A stretch of DNA of 64,000 bases, taken from Symbiodinium sp. CCMP2592 (taxonomy: Eukaryota > Sar > Dinophyceae > Suessiales > Symbiodiniaceae). The first letter of the stretch is position 1; every line of letters begins with the position of its first letter. The translations under genes and the position numbers were made by a program. Location of the stretch: positions 662,001 to 726,000 of the forward strand of contig CAJNDT010003112.1 in NCBI GenBank assembly GCA_905221615.1, read 5' to 3'. Of this stretch, positions 1 through 11,662 are shown in pieces. The notes beneath the pieces are model-generated. The model saw only the letters and a program-made list of their open reading frames with translations. It was not told where the DNA came from and made no database searches.

Positions 1-160
1 CTAAAGCCTTATAAACCCCAAACCCTAAACCCTAAACCCTGAACCCTAAACCCTAAACCCTGAACCCTAAACCCCAAGCCCTAAACCCTAAACCCTAAAC
101 CCAAAGCCCGAAACCCTAAGCCCAAAACCCTAAACCCTAAACCCCGCAAAGTTGAGAGAC
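1..160. repeat. CCCTAAA telomere-like array, interstitial
   Basis: About 20 degenerate CCCTAAA units with CCCTGAAC and CCCAAAGC variants. The same motif recurs through the whole window, so this is not evidence of a chromosome end. Confidence 0.85.
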
Positions 161-1247
161 TCTAGGGTATGCATGCGAAGCTCCCAGATCTGATAATGAA
201 GTGAGCCCCGATCACCAACATGCCTCAACATAGCCCCTACGAGTCATGCATAGGGCTCAGGGCTGTAGAGTTTAGGCTTTGGGGTATGCCCTAAACTCCT
301 AAACCGCTGAACGGAAAGCCCCTACTTCCTGAGCCCTGAACCCTGCAGTGTGGCACTGTTGCCCAACAGCCCTGACAATATCCGATGTTTAAGACCCCAC
401 GGGCAGTCGAAGATACCCAGACACTCGCAATCGCTCCATTATGATGGTATATGCTCCTTTCCAGCCATAGCAAGAAACCCTACCCGATTCAACAGTTACG
501 GGATTTCGGGCTCCTCGTGGGTTATACAGCCGACAGGCTCATGGCGTCGAAGGATGGCTTCGCCAAGGAATCCTCTGGCTATACCTACGGAACCTTGCTT
601 GGGGTGCGCGGGGTTTTGGGTTTGCTGGGTTTCAGGGTAAAGGATTCACAAGTTTAAGCTGATTTCGGTGCAGGCATTGGGAGTGGGTTCGGGGTTTTAG
701 TAGGAATTTTCTGTTTTGGGTCTTTGCTGATTCTTAACCCGAGACCGCCCAGACCCCAACAAATTTGGAGTCTAGGATGCCTGATGCTATAGAAAGCCTT
801 TCTTTGCGAGATCATGACATGCTGGTGGTCCGTTGATCAAAACACCAAGCCGCCTTTCTTCAATGGCATTCTCTTCCTTTATGAAAATAAAAGGGCTCAG
901 TCCGACCACAGTAATTTCAATTCTGTTTCGGCTCGATGGGTTGAGATCGCCGCTTGGAGCTATCTATGGGTTTAGGGCTCACGTTTTCGTGTAGCGCTGC
1001 TTGGGTTCAGCCCAATCTTGTGGCAATAAGCAACCCAGATGGTCCGTTACTACTGCCACTGTCGAAATTGGTTCCTGAGCCTCATGATGTATAGACTGTA
1101 TAGAGGTTTGGAGAACAAAAAGGATGTCGGCGTATAGTCTTTAACATTACCTCAAGATGCCAGTCGCAGCTCACAAATGCAGCCCCGATCCTACTGACCC
1201 CCCTACGTCCCTAAAACCTAAACCCCAGCCCTAATGACTCCCTGAAG
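161..1247. other. Exchanger intron or 5' region, no recognised gene
   Basis: TTTAGGG filler and a short open stretch at 540-600 (ADRLMASKDGFAKESSG). A GC-rich piece at 940-965 reads EIAAWSYLW. None could be placed in the exchanger. Confidence 0.4.
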
Positions 1248-1330
1248 GTCCGCTATAAAAAGGACACCGGCGTCAAACAGCTCTTCTACTCTGCACTCAT
1301 TGCGCTCGGCCTGACCGTCGTCCGCAACCT
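1248..1330 (+). CDS. NCX exon: segment after first alpha repeat
   Basis: The acceptor is ctgaag and the donor is GC after AACCT. It reads KQLFYSALIALGLTVV, which fits the membrane segment that follows alpha-1 in exchangers (VFF-TA pattern). It leaves phase 2 and joins in frame to the exon at 2581. The match is by hydrophobic pattern and spacing, so it is weaker than the alpha-2 exons. Confidence 0.5.
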
Positions 1331-1523
1331 GCTTCCAGCACCCAAAGCCCAAAACCCTGACACCCTAAACCCCTAACTATGAAGGGCCCTGTAGGTTTAG
1401 GGCTTCCAATTTGGCTTAGGGTTCAGGAGCGTGGCTTAAATCGTGGTTGGGAGCTTGACAAGCTGCAAGATTCATTGTTCAGTTAACGGTCTTTGTGTCC
1501 TCTCGGAATGCGGAGCCAGATGT

Positions 1524-1524
1524 G

Positions 1525-1563
<39 letters not shown>
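1524..1563. repeat. TA microsatellite
   Basis: About 19 TA units, followed by poly-C rich sequence. Confidence 0.9.
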
Positions 1564-1565
<2 letters not shown>

Positions 1566-2087
1566 TCACGCGCTCCGCAGCCCCCCCCCCCCTCCCCCCC
1601 CAAAGGTCAATGGTCCGGATATAGGGTGGGGCCCCCCCCTCCCCTGTGGTGTGGGGTGTGGGGTTCCTTTTCCTCCTGTGGGGTGGTTGTGGGGTTTTGG
1701 GGTTTCGGGTTTAGCTTAAGCTTTTGAGTTTTGGGTTTACGGCTACAAGGTATAAGGCTTCGAGTCGACAAGGGCTTAGGGAGGATTTGCGGTGTATGCT
1801 CTGCTTTAGGCTTAGAGCCTGCGGTTAGGTGGGGTTTAGGGTTGGGTGTAGCGTTTTAAGTACAAGTTAAGGTTGCTCAAAACCGGGGCACGCGCTGCGT
1901 CATAGGGTTTACGGCTTGCTTGCGAAGGGCTTGCGCGTGAGCCCTGGCCGCCAGCACCGCCCCACCATCCAGCGGCAGCTCGAACGGCCCCGACCCTTTC
2001 CGCACACGCCAGCCCCGCCCCCCCCCCTTCACCCCTGTCAGACCATACCATTGGGGGGGGGGGGGGCTGGGAATGCCAGACGCCTGA

Positions 2088-2090
<3 letters not shown>

Positions 2091-2127
<37 letters not shown>

Positions 2128-2128
2128 T
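2091..2128. repeat. TA microsatellite with T-run
   Basis: About 14 TA units then T9. Confidence 0.9.
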
Positions 2129-2499
2129 ATATTGCCATATATGAATTGCCGTCCGAAGTAGTCTCCCCTTGCAGAGGCTGTGATCGCTTGTGGTACAAGA
2201 CTCCTAAACACTGCACTTAACCGTGCACCCTGAACCTTTAACCTTCAGCCCTAAGTCGCCCTTGCCCGACCGGGCGTCGAAGCCAAAGCCCCGAATGCCC
2301 AACCCCCAACACTGATCCCTGACCACCTGCCCTGACTGAACACTGATCCCCGAAAATTCTTGACGCTTCGAGATTCAGGGCCTTGTGGCTATAGATGGTT
2401 TACGGTGAAACCATAGTAACCATTGTAGCCCCTACGACAACTCTTGGCTCGAATAACCCTCGGCGCAACCCACATCGGAACTCCTAAACCCCAAAACCC

Positions 2500-2810
2500 T
2501 AAATCCATAAACCCCTACATAACTTCTAAACCCTAAACCCTGAACCCTAAACCCTAACCCCTAAACCCGTGAAGCCTGAGCCTCCCAGGCATCGTGGCAG
2601 ACCTAGCCTTGGCTCTCTCCCTGCGATACAAGGCAAACAAAGCTCGATCGTTCACTCGGGTTTAAGGGTTTAGGGTTTTGGGGGTTTAGGGGTTAGGGGT
2701 TTTGGGCTTAGGGGTTTCGGATTTAGGGTTTAAGGGTTTTGGGTTTTGCGGTTTAGGATTTTGTAGGGTTTAGGGATTTAGGGGGTTTAGGGTTTAGGGG
2801 GAGCTCGAGT
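2500..2810. repeat. Telomere-like motif, both orientations, flanking the exon at 2581
   Basis: CCCTAAA units run to 2572 and TTTAGGG units from 2663, with an exchanger exon between them. Confidence 0.8.
2581..2632 (+). CDS. NCX exon: PG-containing membrane segment
   Basis: The acceptor is cctgag and the donor is GC after TACAAG. It reads PGIVADLALALSLRYK, matching the position of the family PGVV..W..L segment. Its spacing from the preceding exon is close to that in animal NCX. It enters in phase 2 and leaves in phase 0. Confidence 0.5.
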
Positions 2811-4358
2811 TGAGGCCTTCCTAGCGTGTCAGAGTAGAGATCAATATTGAGACGTTTTCCTATGGGTTGGCTGGGCGGTTTAGGGTTTAGGGTTTGGTAA
2901 GGTTGTGTTTATGAAGTTGATTATTGGGCTTCATGAGGGTCCATAGGGCCTTCATAGGGTGTTATAGTGTGTAACATCGATTCCGGTTTGTTGTCGGCCA
3001 TGTATGTGCTTCCCCATTACGTGAGGGCGGTTTACAGTGGTCTACATTGGGCTCTTTGTTTTAGACTATGGTCGAAGGCTCCAGAAGGCCTACCTGCCTA
3101 CGGTTTAACCCCCAATAACCTAGCTCTTGAAGGACTTATACCAAGAATTGACTAAAGGTAGGCTTTCTAGGGATTCTAGGGTCCAGGTAGGCTTTAGGGA
3201 GTGAGCTGCGGATGCTTACTTTGCAGGACACCTGGGCCCTAATCTTCATGTCTCTCTTGGACCTGGCTCTGTGCCCCGGCTACCATCTAACCCAGATCTT
3301 CCAAAAACCCAGAATCAAGGAATATACTTGAAGTTATAGGAGGGATCTTACTATCATGCTCCATAGCCAATTAATAATTGGATTTGGAAGATTCGGGAAC
3401 TGGGGGTTTAGGGGTTCAGTCAGGGTTTTGATGCAGGGCTTTGCTCTTACATGGCGTTTCACAATAGGTTCTATACAGCTTGATACATTTGCAACGCTAT
3501 GAGGCCTTTGTGCAAGTTTGAAATTAGTTGTTTAGTCTGGGGCTTCAGGTTTTGGGTCAAGGATTTTTGGATAGTGGGTTTGGTGTTTAGGGTTGAGGGC
3601 TTAGAGTTTGGTGTCTAGGGTTTGCGGGTTTGGGTTCAGGGCGTACCTACAGCTTCCAATGTACATAGGTCTTACTTTGGTTTAGCAGGTCATAGCTGTT
3701 GGTTGGGGTCCTATCTAACATCACGAAGCAAGATAACAAAGAGTGGCAGCCGTAATTAGGCAACCCGGTCGAAGCGGCAGCAAGAGAAGTCCGGGTAATT
3801 ACATAACAGAAAGAAGCGATGTCCATGGCAGGGGCGACCAATCCTGACCCCAGAAAGGACCTCCACACGAAGTTGAAAGACCCTTGTCCCTCAATGCCTG
3901 AACGCCCAAAGAGCTACGGCCCGGAATCTGAGCACCCAGAGGCGCGGATTGAAAGAGCTAAGACGGTTAACTTCTGTCAACCTTTCCAGGAAAGACACCA
4001 GGACCCCCCAAGTACCCTTTAACAGAGTCCTTATAGCCCTTACTAGTGGGTAGTTGGGTACATTAGAGGGTAGTTAGTCGGGGGCTCCAGGCAATCATCA
4101 GGGTTTAGGGAAGAAAATGGGAATGACGAGCCGAGGTTATATTTCAAACTCGTAAGTAATCGGAGCCACTGTTAAGCCCTACACCATACCCCAATCAATA
4201 CCCTGCCGCCCTGCGAAGCCCTATAACACCCTAAATCCCTATCAAAACTCTACAGCACCCTGCAAACCGCGTAGCCACCCCAGACCCTGCAGCCCTGCAG
4301 CAACAGCCGCATCAAACCCTTAAATCCCAAGACCCTCAAGTCAGGAGCATCTTCGCAG
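2811..4358. other. Exchanger intron, filler
   Basis: Degenerate TTTAGGG text, one decayed hairpin at 3293, and a hydrophilic open stretch at 3819-4000 (PRKDLHTKLKDPCPSMPER) of unknown meaning. Confidence 0.5.
3293..3397. mobile_element. Decayed hairpin, family AGACCTTCC
   Basis: Degenerate arms CAGATCTTCCAAAAACCC and GGATTTGGAAGATTCGGG flank a recognisable AAGGAATATAC and GGATCTTACTAT core. Confidence 0.5.
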
Positions 4359-4381
4359 GTGTTGCTGCCCGCCCTCTGGAT
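4359..4381 (+). CDS. NCX candidate 23-bp micro-exon
   Basis: The acceptor is cgcag and the donor is GC. It reads VLLPALW plus two bases, joining in phase to both neighbours (2632 and 5060). It would cover the end of the fifth membrane helix. It is too short to prove without a transcript. Confidence 0.35.
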
Positions 4382-4938
4382 GCCTTGAAGTCGGTGAAGC
4401 TTCGGGTTGCTTCAGGGTGGCCTTGCTAGTAAGGAGTTACTGGGTGGCTAGATTGAAGAACGGGTATATATAGGTGATTGAAAGCTTGGGAACTTCAAGG
4501 TTTGTAGTGTTAGTAAGGTGTTTTGCTGTTTAGCGGTGTGGCAACAGGTTCTGATTCAATTCGGCGCCGTCTCTCCACTCTAACAGAAACAAGAGCCAGA
4601 GCCAGAAGTAGGTGATATTGTTTCTGATGTGCTTAGGGTCATGAAGGAGTTCTGCAGTCCCTTGCGTTCTAATCGCAGACAGGGGTTTAAGTGTTACCAC
4701 AGGAATGAGAATGACTACAACTACACGGAAGAGCCTAGCATTATGTAATTGTCCCTTCCTGTTTACTTGCGTTGCAATGTACCCCAAGACTCCAATGTCA
4801 TCACGAAGGCTCCTGCATTTTGTAAAATTCCATGGCTTCGTACAATGCGCAGGATTTCATTTTTTTTTTACGCACTAAATGCCAAACAACCCTGGATCTC
4901 TGAGCCCTGAGCCCCTAAGCCCGTACACCATACCTTAT

Positions 4939-5021
4939 AACCCTGAAGAACCTACCCTTTTTCAGGACGTATATAAGGAAATGATAATAAGGTACCCTAA
5001 AAAGGTAGGTTCTTCAGGGTT
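4939..5021. mobile_element. Hairpin MITE, family GAAGACCTACC
   Basis: The arms are AACCCTGAAGAACCTACC and its complement, ending GGTAGGTTCTTCAGGGTT. A related copy is at 37460-37531. Confidence 0.7.
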
Positions 5022-5059
5022 AAGGTAGACCTTATAAACCTCCTTGCCTCTGAGCCGAG

Positions 5060-5100
5060 GTTGTGCTGTGACGTCGCCGTCCTGGAACACGGTTGTCTTC
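5060..5100 (+). CDS. NCX candidate exon: end of TM5
   Basis: The acceptor is ccgag and the donor is GC. It reads LCCDVAVLEHGCL and completes an ATG codon with the previous micro-exon. The Asp falls where animal NCX has the VADR motif after TM5. The stretch 5036-5220 is open in more than one frame and free of TTTAGGG, so it stands out as coding, but the exact exon is uncertain. Confidence 0.35.
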
Positions 5101-5326
5101 GCTGCCGTGTCCTTTCTAGAGGCGTTTGTACGCGGAAAACGACGAATCCCATGAAAGGTAGCAGCATTGCTTTCTGTACCTCAAAGCGTGCGCGGTATTT
5201 AGCGGGTTCGGGGTCCCCGAACGGATTTAGGGCCTAGGGCCTAGGGTTTTGGCTGCTCCCTCAACGCCGCCGTTCGGTCCGAATTTAGGTTTGGTAATTA
5301 CTCGTAATGTTGACCCCTGATTAATA

Positions 5327-5329
<3 letters not shown>

Positions 5330-5401
<72 letters not shown>
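5330..5401. repeat. Poly-C run of about 71 bases
   Basis: Uninterrupted C. The true length is likely unreliable in an assembly. Confidence 0.95.
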
Positions 5402-5403
<2 letters not shown>

Positions 5404-5465
5404 AAGGTTGTCAAGGTCGCAGGCCCCCCACAGGATCACAGAGCCAAATTGCAGTAAACAGTGGT

Positions 5466-5667
5466 GCTAGTAGTAGTAGTCGTAGTAGCAGCAGTAGTAG
5501 CAGTGCCAGTGGCAGTGGCAGTGGCAGTAGCAGTAGCAGTAGCAGTCGCAGTAGCAGTAGCAGTAGCAGTAGCAGTAGCAGTAGCAGTAGCAGTAGGAGT
5601 AGGAGTAGGAGTAGGAGTAGGAGTAGGAGTAGGAGTAGGAGTAGGAGGAGTCGTCGTCGTCGTAGTC

Positions 5668-5751
<84 letters not shown>

Positions 5752-5766
5752 ATAGTAGTAGTATTT
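5466..5766. repeat. Cryptic trinucleotide/hexanucleotide array (GTA, GCAGTA, GGAGTA)
   Basis: About 300 bases in strict 3-base register with successive blocks of GTA, GCAGTG, GCAGTA, GGAGTA, CGT and GTA. It is open in several frames for that reason alone. Confidence 0.9.
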
Positions 5767-6890
5767 CATAGTATTCAGTAGTATTCAGTAGTATTTAGTA
5801 GTATTTAGTAGCTTGAAAGAGGACAAGACGCCCTTTAAATGTAGTCTTGCCCCCTTTAAAAGTAGTCTTCGAAGCACTTTGAAATTTTAGTTCCCCAGAC
5901 GGTGTTGCCTTTAATCGTGGGGGTTTTCTGCAAAAAACGATCCTTATTTGGGTGCTTGCTTTAAAGTAGTACAGATTGGGGCCGGAGCCGCCCGCAGGCC
6001 GCCTTTAATCGTAGGAGATTATTAATCCTAGGTCAACATTATTCCTGAACGTTCCTTGTAAAACGAATGGCTGGAGATATGTTACGTTGTACTAGTATAT
6101 AACACCCACACCTATTGAAGTTATATAAGATGCCTCCGTTGAACACCATCATGAAATTTCAGAATCGGCCCTTGACAACACAACAAGCAGACTGAAGGGT
6201 AAACTCAGCCGGAACCAAAGCCCCATCTGAACCCTAAGCCTTCAACGAAACGACCATGAATAACAATACCCTAAACCCTTATCAGTAAACGTAATCTCGA
6301 CTCACATCATCTTTAAGTCAAATATGTATACATACATGCATATGTATATGTATATACGCAGATATTTACATATGTACATCTGTTCTCTATATATATACAC
6401 ATGTATGTATATATATATATATATATATATAGCATATATACAGCACAGACAATCTGGTCCGAGTACAGACACTAGAGTTTGGGTTCTATGTTAATTATAG
6501 TTATAGTAAGATATGGGATTCAGCGGCAATAATTTGCCTCTAATCGCATACGTGCTCTGCAGGCTGCTCTTTTCAGCACGATTTACCTGGTCGTTGTCAT
6601 TGTGGATGCTCGGCCGAATCCTCCTTCCTGTTAGCGTTGCTTGAACCTTGCTTTGGGGTCGGTATGCTTCGAAATATTGTTGTTCAGGGCTCCTTATTAT
6701 CATTTTATCATAAGGTATCGTGAGGAGTTTTGTTTTTTGCACTTGACGCTTCAGGCTTCAGGGTTTCACTTGAAGGACACTTGATGACCTGTGTGGTCGT
6801 TGTTACCCAGTAGTTAGTCTTGTCATACTGGCTGCGGGTACGACGGCTTTGCGCGCCCTTTGTCGCTTGCCGAAGCCCTTGCAATTAATA
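5767..6890. other. No gene seen
   Basis: GTAGTATT remnants of the trinucleotide array, TA microsatellites at 6306-6432, otherwise unremarkable intron-like DNA. Confidence 0.5.
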
Positions 6891-6997
6891 AGGTAGAAGC
6901 CAGAAAGTTGGAATATGATTATCCTAACCCTTCTATGGTAAATTAGAGGGTATCCTACCATGAAACCATATTCCAACTTTCTGGAGTTCCCTGTAAG
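6891..6997. mobile_element. Hairpin MITE, family CCAGAAAGTTGG, with GT...AG tips
   Basis: The arms are CCAGAAAGTTGGAATATG and CATATTCCAACTTTCTGG. The left tip reads AAG|GTAGAAGCC and the right tip ends CCCTGTAAG. The sequence before it (AAGTTALRALCRLPKPLQLI in one frame) looks exonic. Confidence 0.7.
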
Positions 6998-7191
6998 TAC
7001 TCAGGAACCCGTATAGGAGATGTCATACCCTGACAAGGCTCGTTGACCCCCACCATGACACCCTATCAAGCCTTCTTGAAACCCAATCTACGCGCATGAA
7101 GCTCCGATAAATATCAATGAAAGCCTTCTACAACCGTATACAACTGAACTGAGCCCTAAAATGACCTCTAACTTGAAACCCTAAACCGTAA

Positions 7192-7473
7192 AGCCTTCAA
7201 AGTGTTCCGCATCGTCGATTCCCACGTCTACCTCGACGCCCTCCTCCCTCTGTTGAACCGGTAGTACCTGTACTTTCGTCTTCTACGGCTCGTGATGACA
7301 TGCTGGATGAGAATGGAGGGTCTCCTGATGACGGTGTGGGGTTTGGCGCCATCCGTGAACGAAGTCGTAGCCGTGATGCGCCTGAGCCTGCTGGGCATGG
7401 TCGTCGTCCGTGGGGTCAGTCGCGCCGTCGTCGTGGTTCTCGAGTGCCTGGACGTCGTCGTGGTGATTACTGA
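7192..7473 (+). CDS. Candidate exon, Arg/Ser-rich C-terminus, function unknown
   Basis: This is an open frame of about 93 codons ending in TGA, without an early ATG. It has an acidic part (DDMLDENGGSPDDG) followed by an RS/RG-rich tail (RERSRSRD, RRRRGSRV). It could be a terminal exon of an RNA-binding type protein or lie in the exchanger loop region. It sits within the presumed NCX span on the same strand, so if it is a separate terminal exon it would be another nested gene. Not recognised. Confidence 0.25.
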   Translation, partial: SLQSVPHRRFPRLPRRPPPSVEPVVPVLSSSTARDDMLDENGGSPDDGVGFGAIRERSRSRDAPEPAGHGRRPWGQSRRRRGSRVPGRRRGDY

Positions 7474-7645
7474 GTGAGGGAGCCTTTTGAAACTCAGTGT
7501 GAGCCTAAACTAGGCGAGCCTTTGACCTGTCTGCAGAGAGAAAGGCCCAACACACTTTAAAAAAAAAAAAAAAGCCTAAACTCTGAACCCTGAACCCTAA
7601 CTCCCATCAAGGAACCCTTTAAAGAGCCCAACGACTTGTTCCCAG

Positions 7646-7756
7646 CCCGAGGAAGTCTGCCGAGCATGGGAGGAATGTCCAACTGCAGCCGGCTGCAGCG
7701 ATGTGGATGCCGCGATCGCGTCTCATGGTGCCCCGATTGGCACTACAATGGAGTAG
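7646..7756 (+). CDS. Candidate exon, unknown
   Basis: The acceptor is ttcccag and the frame is open to TAG. It reads PEEVCRAWEECPTAAGCS and onward. The composition (GC-rich, Glu/Ala-rich) contrasts with the filler around it. It could be an NCX loop exon that splices out before the stop. No family match. Confidence 0.22.
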   Translation, partial: PEEVCRAWEECPTAAGCSDVDAAIASHGAPIGTTME

Positions 7757-8166
7757 CACATGTTACTATATTTTGTATTTACCATTTCGTATTCTCTATA
7801 TTATATACTGTATGTTATAAGTTAATTGTTATAAAGCTCCTTCTTTTCTCAAGCCATCCAACCTGATGCGCACCTGAAACTGCGGAACTTTTTCCCCAGA
7901 CTCAAGTCGAAGCAGTCGTCCCAAACCTTTGTCTCTAAGAACTTAGACCGTTGTCCCCAAACCGAAGAAGGCGTCAACGAACCCGTTCAGGAGTCTAGGA
8001 CATAAGAAATACGAACATGTGTAGACGAATTAAAGTTACACATTTGTGTAATAGCCGCGATCGAGGCTGTTGCAATCTAATTTACGGACCAACCCTGAAC
8101 CCAACCCTATAAGTACCTATGAACTTGAGTAGGGTTTGCGGGATCGTTCAGGAGTGCTCCTGATCA

Positions 8167-8242
8167 TCCTCGCAGCGCATCTGTCCCTCCCTATCACGCT
8201 GATTCAGCTTCTTGGCGCCGGGCTCAGGCGGCTTTCGTAAAG
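8167..8242 (+). CDS. Candidate exon, unknown (possible NCX loop)
   Basis: The acceptor is cctcgcag. It reads SVPPYHADSASWRRAQAAF, a basic helix-like segment with possible GC donors inside (after TGGC or CGG). It lies in the unresolved loop part of the exchanger gene and on its strand, but I could not join it in phase to known exons. Confidence 0.22.
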
Positions 8243-8727
8243 AATTTCCGTGCTTTTTGGCTTTGCATGTCAGGTTCGATTTGCTCAGTTAGTGCTCTAA
8301 GGTCCCTTAAACCCTAAACCGAGTATTTGTCTTCGTCGAGCTTTGGTTTTGCCCTTGAACCTAAAGCCTAAATCCTAAACCCTGTTTGCTTGTCCTTCCA
8401 GGATGAGAATGTCAGGCTCCGGATCGGTACGTCACAATTTTTTGGGGATGCAGGCGGGTTTTGGATTTGGAGTTTCAGTTTTGGCTTTCGGGGCTAGGGT
8501 TCAGGATTTAGGGTTTAGGGTTTAGGGCATGGGATAGCCTGCGCATTGCGAGAACTTCGAGCATGGGTTTGAATGCCCTGAACCTTAAAACTTTAGATCC
8601 TGTGCGAGCTGGGATTGTGTAGGGTTTCGGTGAGTGCAAAAATTCAGAGGGCTCCTGAGGGAAACTGGCGAGACGGTAAGAGTAAGTTTGTCGCGTTTCT
8701 CAAGGTAGCCTCTCACCCTGCGACATC

Positions 8728-8836
8728 CCCAAAGGGTCCAAAGTACCTATATAGTAGAATGTAGGGTTTCTATATTAGGAATTACTATTATGATTTGGGG
8801 AAGTATTCCCCATAACAGTACCTAGGACCCTTTGGG
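8728..8836. mobile_element. Hairpin MITE, family CCAAAGGGTCC
   Basis: The arms are CCCAAAGGGTCCAAAGTACC and GGTACC-like...GGACCCTTTGGG. Relatives are at 12925, 23583 and 40971. Confidence 0.65.
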
Positions 8837-9084
8837 ATCGTCTTCAGAGTGTACGGCCTCTAACTTGTAAGGTGAAGTTGACAACTGCGAGACCGCCTGT
8901 GACTTGAGCACAATCCAAAATACCCTAAACCCTAAACCCCTAAACCCCAAACCCTAAACCCTATAACCCTTAAAACCTTAAGCTCGAACCTCATCCGGAC
9001 CGTAAGCCTAAGATCCTACATCGTAAACTCTACATACGCCCCGACCCTGCGCATTGCACCTTGCTGAAGCCGTGATGAAGCTTC

Positions 9085-9172
9085 TAATTAAGGAATATAC
9101 CTTAAATCATGTTAAGGATCCTACTATAATTTAAGGTATATTCCTTAATTAAGGGATTTTGGAAGGTCTGGG
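9085..9172. mobile_element. Hairpin MITE, family AGACCTTCC, left end lost
   Basis: It starts inside the left arm (TAATTAAGGAATATACC) and keeps the full right arm to GGAAGGTCTGGG. Confidence 0.7.
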
Positions 9173-9700
9173 CAACGCCATCATATAAGCTCATACCCTG
9201 GGGCTCCAAATAACTCAAAGTAGGTATTGTTTAATGAATGAGTTTCTCAGAACCCACCATTGGGGGGAACAATATCGGTTTTAGATCCCGAGTTATGTGC
9301 TATTCGTGTACTTGGAGCCCTCGGCTTAAAATCCCGGGAAAATCTTAAGCCCTAAGCCCTCAAGCCCTAGGCTCTAGCAGCTAAACCCTGAAACCTAAAC
9401 CCTGAATCCTAAATCCTTCATAAGAGCCTAGGCGCTTACCTGGCAGCTCATTTGCCACAGCAGGGACCCCGGTTCCGGCTGTGTCAACACCTCTGCATAT
9501 GGTTTAGGCGTTGAGTAGTGGTTTACGTTTTAGACTCCATGGTTGCCTCTCCACGGCTTCAGGTTTTAGGGTTGAGGCTTGGGTCTGAGAGCTTAGGGCT
9601 CGGAGCCCTGAAAACCCGGAATAGGATATATGAAGTCAACGATGCGTGTGTTTGTCTGTCTGTGTGTGTGTCTGTCTGTCTGTCTGTCTGTCTGTGTGTG

Positions 9701-9751
<51 letters not shown>

Positions 9752-11202
9752 GGGGTTTATTACGAATATATACCCTTCTTAGTAGTTGCTCTTCTGACAT
9801 GTCCCAACACCCCACTCGAGAGGTTTCTAGATGGTTTCAGGTTCATGGTCGCAAGTCTAGCTAATACTACCGTACTGATGCTCTGAGCCTTGAAAAACTA
9901 GGCTCTGAACTCTGATTCGTAAGCCCAAGTTGTTCCGCAGTGGGTAAACGAAAGAAGAGGAAATACCAAGAAGAGTAAGACGAAGAGCAAGCTGTCTGAA
10001 GCCTCCTTCATCCTCAGTTTTACATGTGCAAAAGTCTCGTCCTTGGAAATTCTGGACCTGGACGAGAAAGGAAAACACCCTGGAACTTGGAACCCCTAAG
10101 CCGTAGAGAACCGAAAGCTCTGAATACCAGACCCCTTGACCTACAACCCCCTAAGCCTTACACACGCCCGAAGAAAGGCTGAATCCGAACACAATCCTAA
10201 AGCTTTAAAGTGTGACTCTCTCAACCCGCAGCCCCAAAATCGCTAAACCCCTACACCCCTATGTAAACCCTAACCTTACACACTTACAGGAGCCCTAAAG
10301 CCTTAGCTCTGAGGTATGTTGAATGACTGCGCGGTGCACTGATTTCCTGAAGCCGATTCGAACGCTGCGACCGTTAGGGATCATGCAGGGTTCACGTTCA
10401 AGGGATCTATAGGGATTCTATGAGGGTTTAGGGGTTTAGGAGTTAGGGTTTAGGATAGGGGTTTAGGGTTGAGGGTTTAGGGTTTAGGGTAGCATGTAAG
10501 CCCAAACTTGAGTCTGAGATATACAACAGCTTTAAGCTTGGTTATTTTTTAATACGGGGGGAGGTTCGTCTGAAACTTAGGCTTTTGTTGTTTGTTTCAA
10601 GCTTGGACAAGCATTTCCAGTACTTAGCCTTGAATGAGGGTTGAGGATAAAGGTGGAGTTGAATCCCTCCAAAAAGAAGAGCCATGCACAACCCGAGGCC
10701 ATGAACTTGAGGCTTCAGACACCCGAAGCCCCAAGCCCCGAGCCCTCTAAGCCTGCCTTCCTGTGACAGAAGGAGGGCTCATCGCACATAAACAAACAGA
10801 ACCTACAAACTACCTAAAGTCCTAAGCCCTCACTCCTAAACCCTAAACCGTTTTCGCCGAAACCCGATCAGTCCTATACCATCAACTTCGATGGGTGGCT
10901 GGGATTGGTTTCAAGATGAGTCTTAAACCCGAAACCCAGGGATCATCCTAAGCCCTCCACCTGATGCCCGAATCCGCGGCACTCTGCGATACCCAGAGGC
11001 TCTTTGGGTTGAGGGCGCCAGACTTTTGAGGTTCATACCAGAAACACCAAGACCATAATTGAGATGGTCTTTCAAGACTTCCTTCCATCAAGGTAGTCCG
11101 TGTGCCTCTTGTTAAAAAATTTTAATTAATATATGGAATATACAGAGACCCTACAATTAAAGTAGGTTTTGGTAGATTAAGGTATGTAGTGACTCCCACA
11201 AG
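9173..11202. other. Intron-like DNA, no gene recognised
   Basis: TTTAGGG filler, a CTGT microsatellite, and fragments of hairpin families at 11105-11185. I see no exon that I can support. Confidence 0.5.
9647..9751. repeat. CTGT microsatellite
   Basis: CTGT tetranucleotides with TG interruptions. Confidence 0.9.
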
Positions 11203-11265
11203 CCGGAGCCGAAATCAGCCACCCAAGCTGCCTCCTGCCGCCGCGCCGCGGGAAAAAGCATCGCC
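11203..11265 (+). CDS. Candidate exon, unknown (possible NCX loop)
   Basis: This is a GC-rich segment after the acceptor cccacaag, in phase 0. It reads KSATQAASCRRAAGKSIAR, with a GC donor right after the last Arg. It is surrounded by hairpin relics and TTTAGGG-poor DNA. Compatible with the exchanger loop but not recognised. Confidence 0.22.
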
Positions 11266-11662
11266 CGGGCTTGCCAGGAATTGTCTAATGTAGTTACCTA
11301 AGGGTTCTTTTAAGGGTTCCTTTTGAAGGGGTCTATAAGGATTACTATAAGGAGTAATTATGTTAGGGGCTTTGTTTAGGGGCTTAAAATTACTTGAGGG
11401 TTCGTTTAAGGATTCCTTTCAACGGCTGGGCTTAAATAATTTCCAATACTAGTTTGGGGGGGTGGGGGGGCCTTATTGAAAATGACAATATAATGGGCCC
11501 CGAAACCCTATTCTAATTACTAAGGCCCCCATATTAGTTGGTCCCAGCGGCGACCTATTCAACCATTGCGAGCTGCCCTTTTGTTAGTTATAGTCTGTCT
11601 TATTTGAGTGGCTCCGTGACGGGGTCTACCTGGAAAAGGCTCAGCGTCGGAAGCACAAAGTG

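Noticed and set aside
1..160. True chromosome end
   Set aside because: The CCCTAAA array is degenerate and the same motif occurs in dozens of places in both orientations.
541..600. ADRLMAS as part of the first alpha repeat of the exchanger
   Set aside because: Only three or four residues fit and the rest of the frame does not. The alpha-1 core GSSAPE is absent from the window.
5227..5781. Open frames of poly-Gly, poly-Val and poly-Tyr across the poly-C and GTA arrays
   Set aside because: They exist only because the repeats have a period of one or three bases.
9518..9886. Open frame of CLSVCLSV type
   Set aside because: CTGT microsatellite translation.
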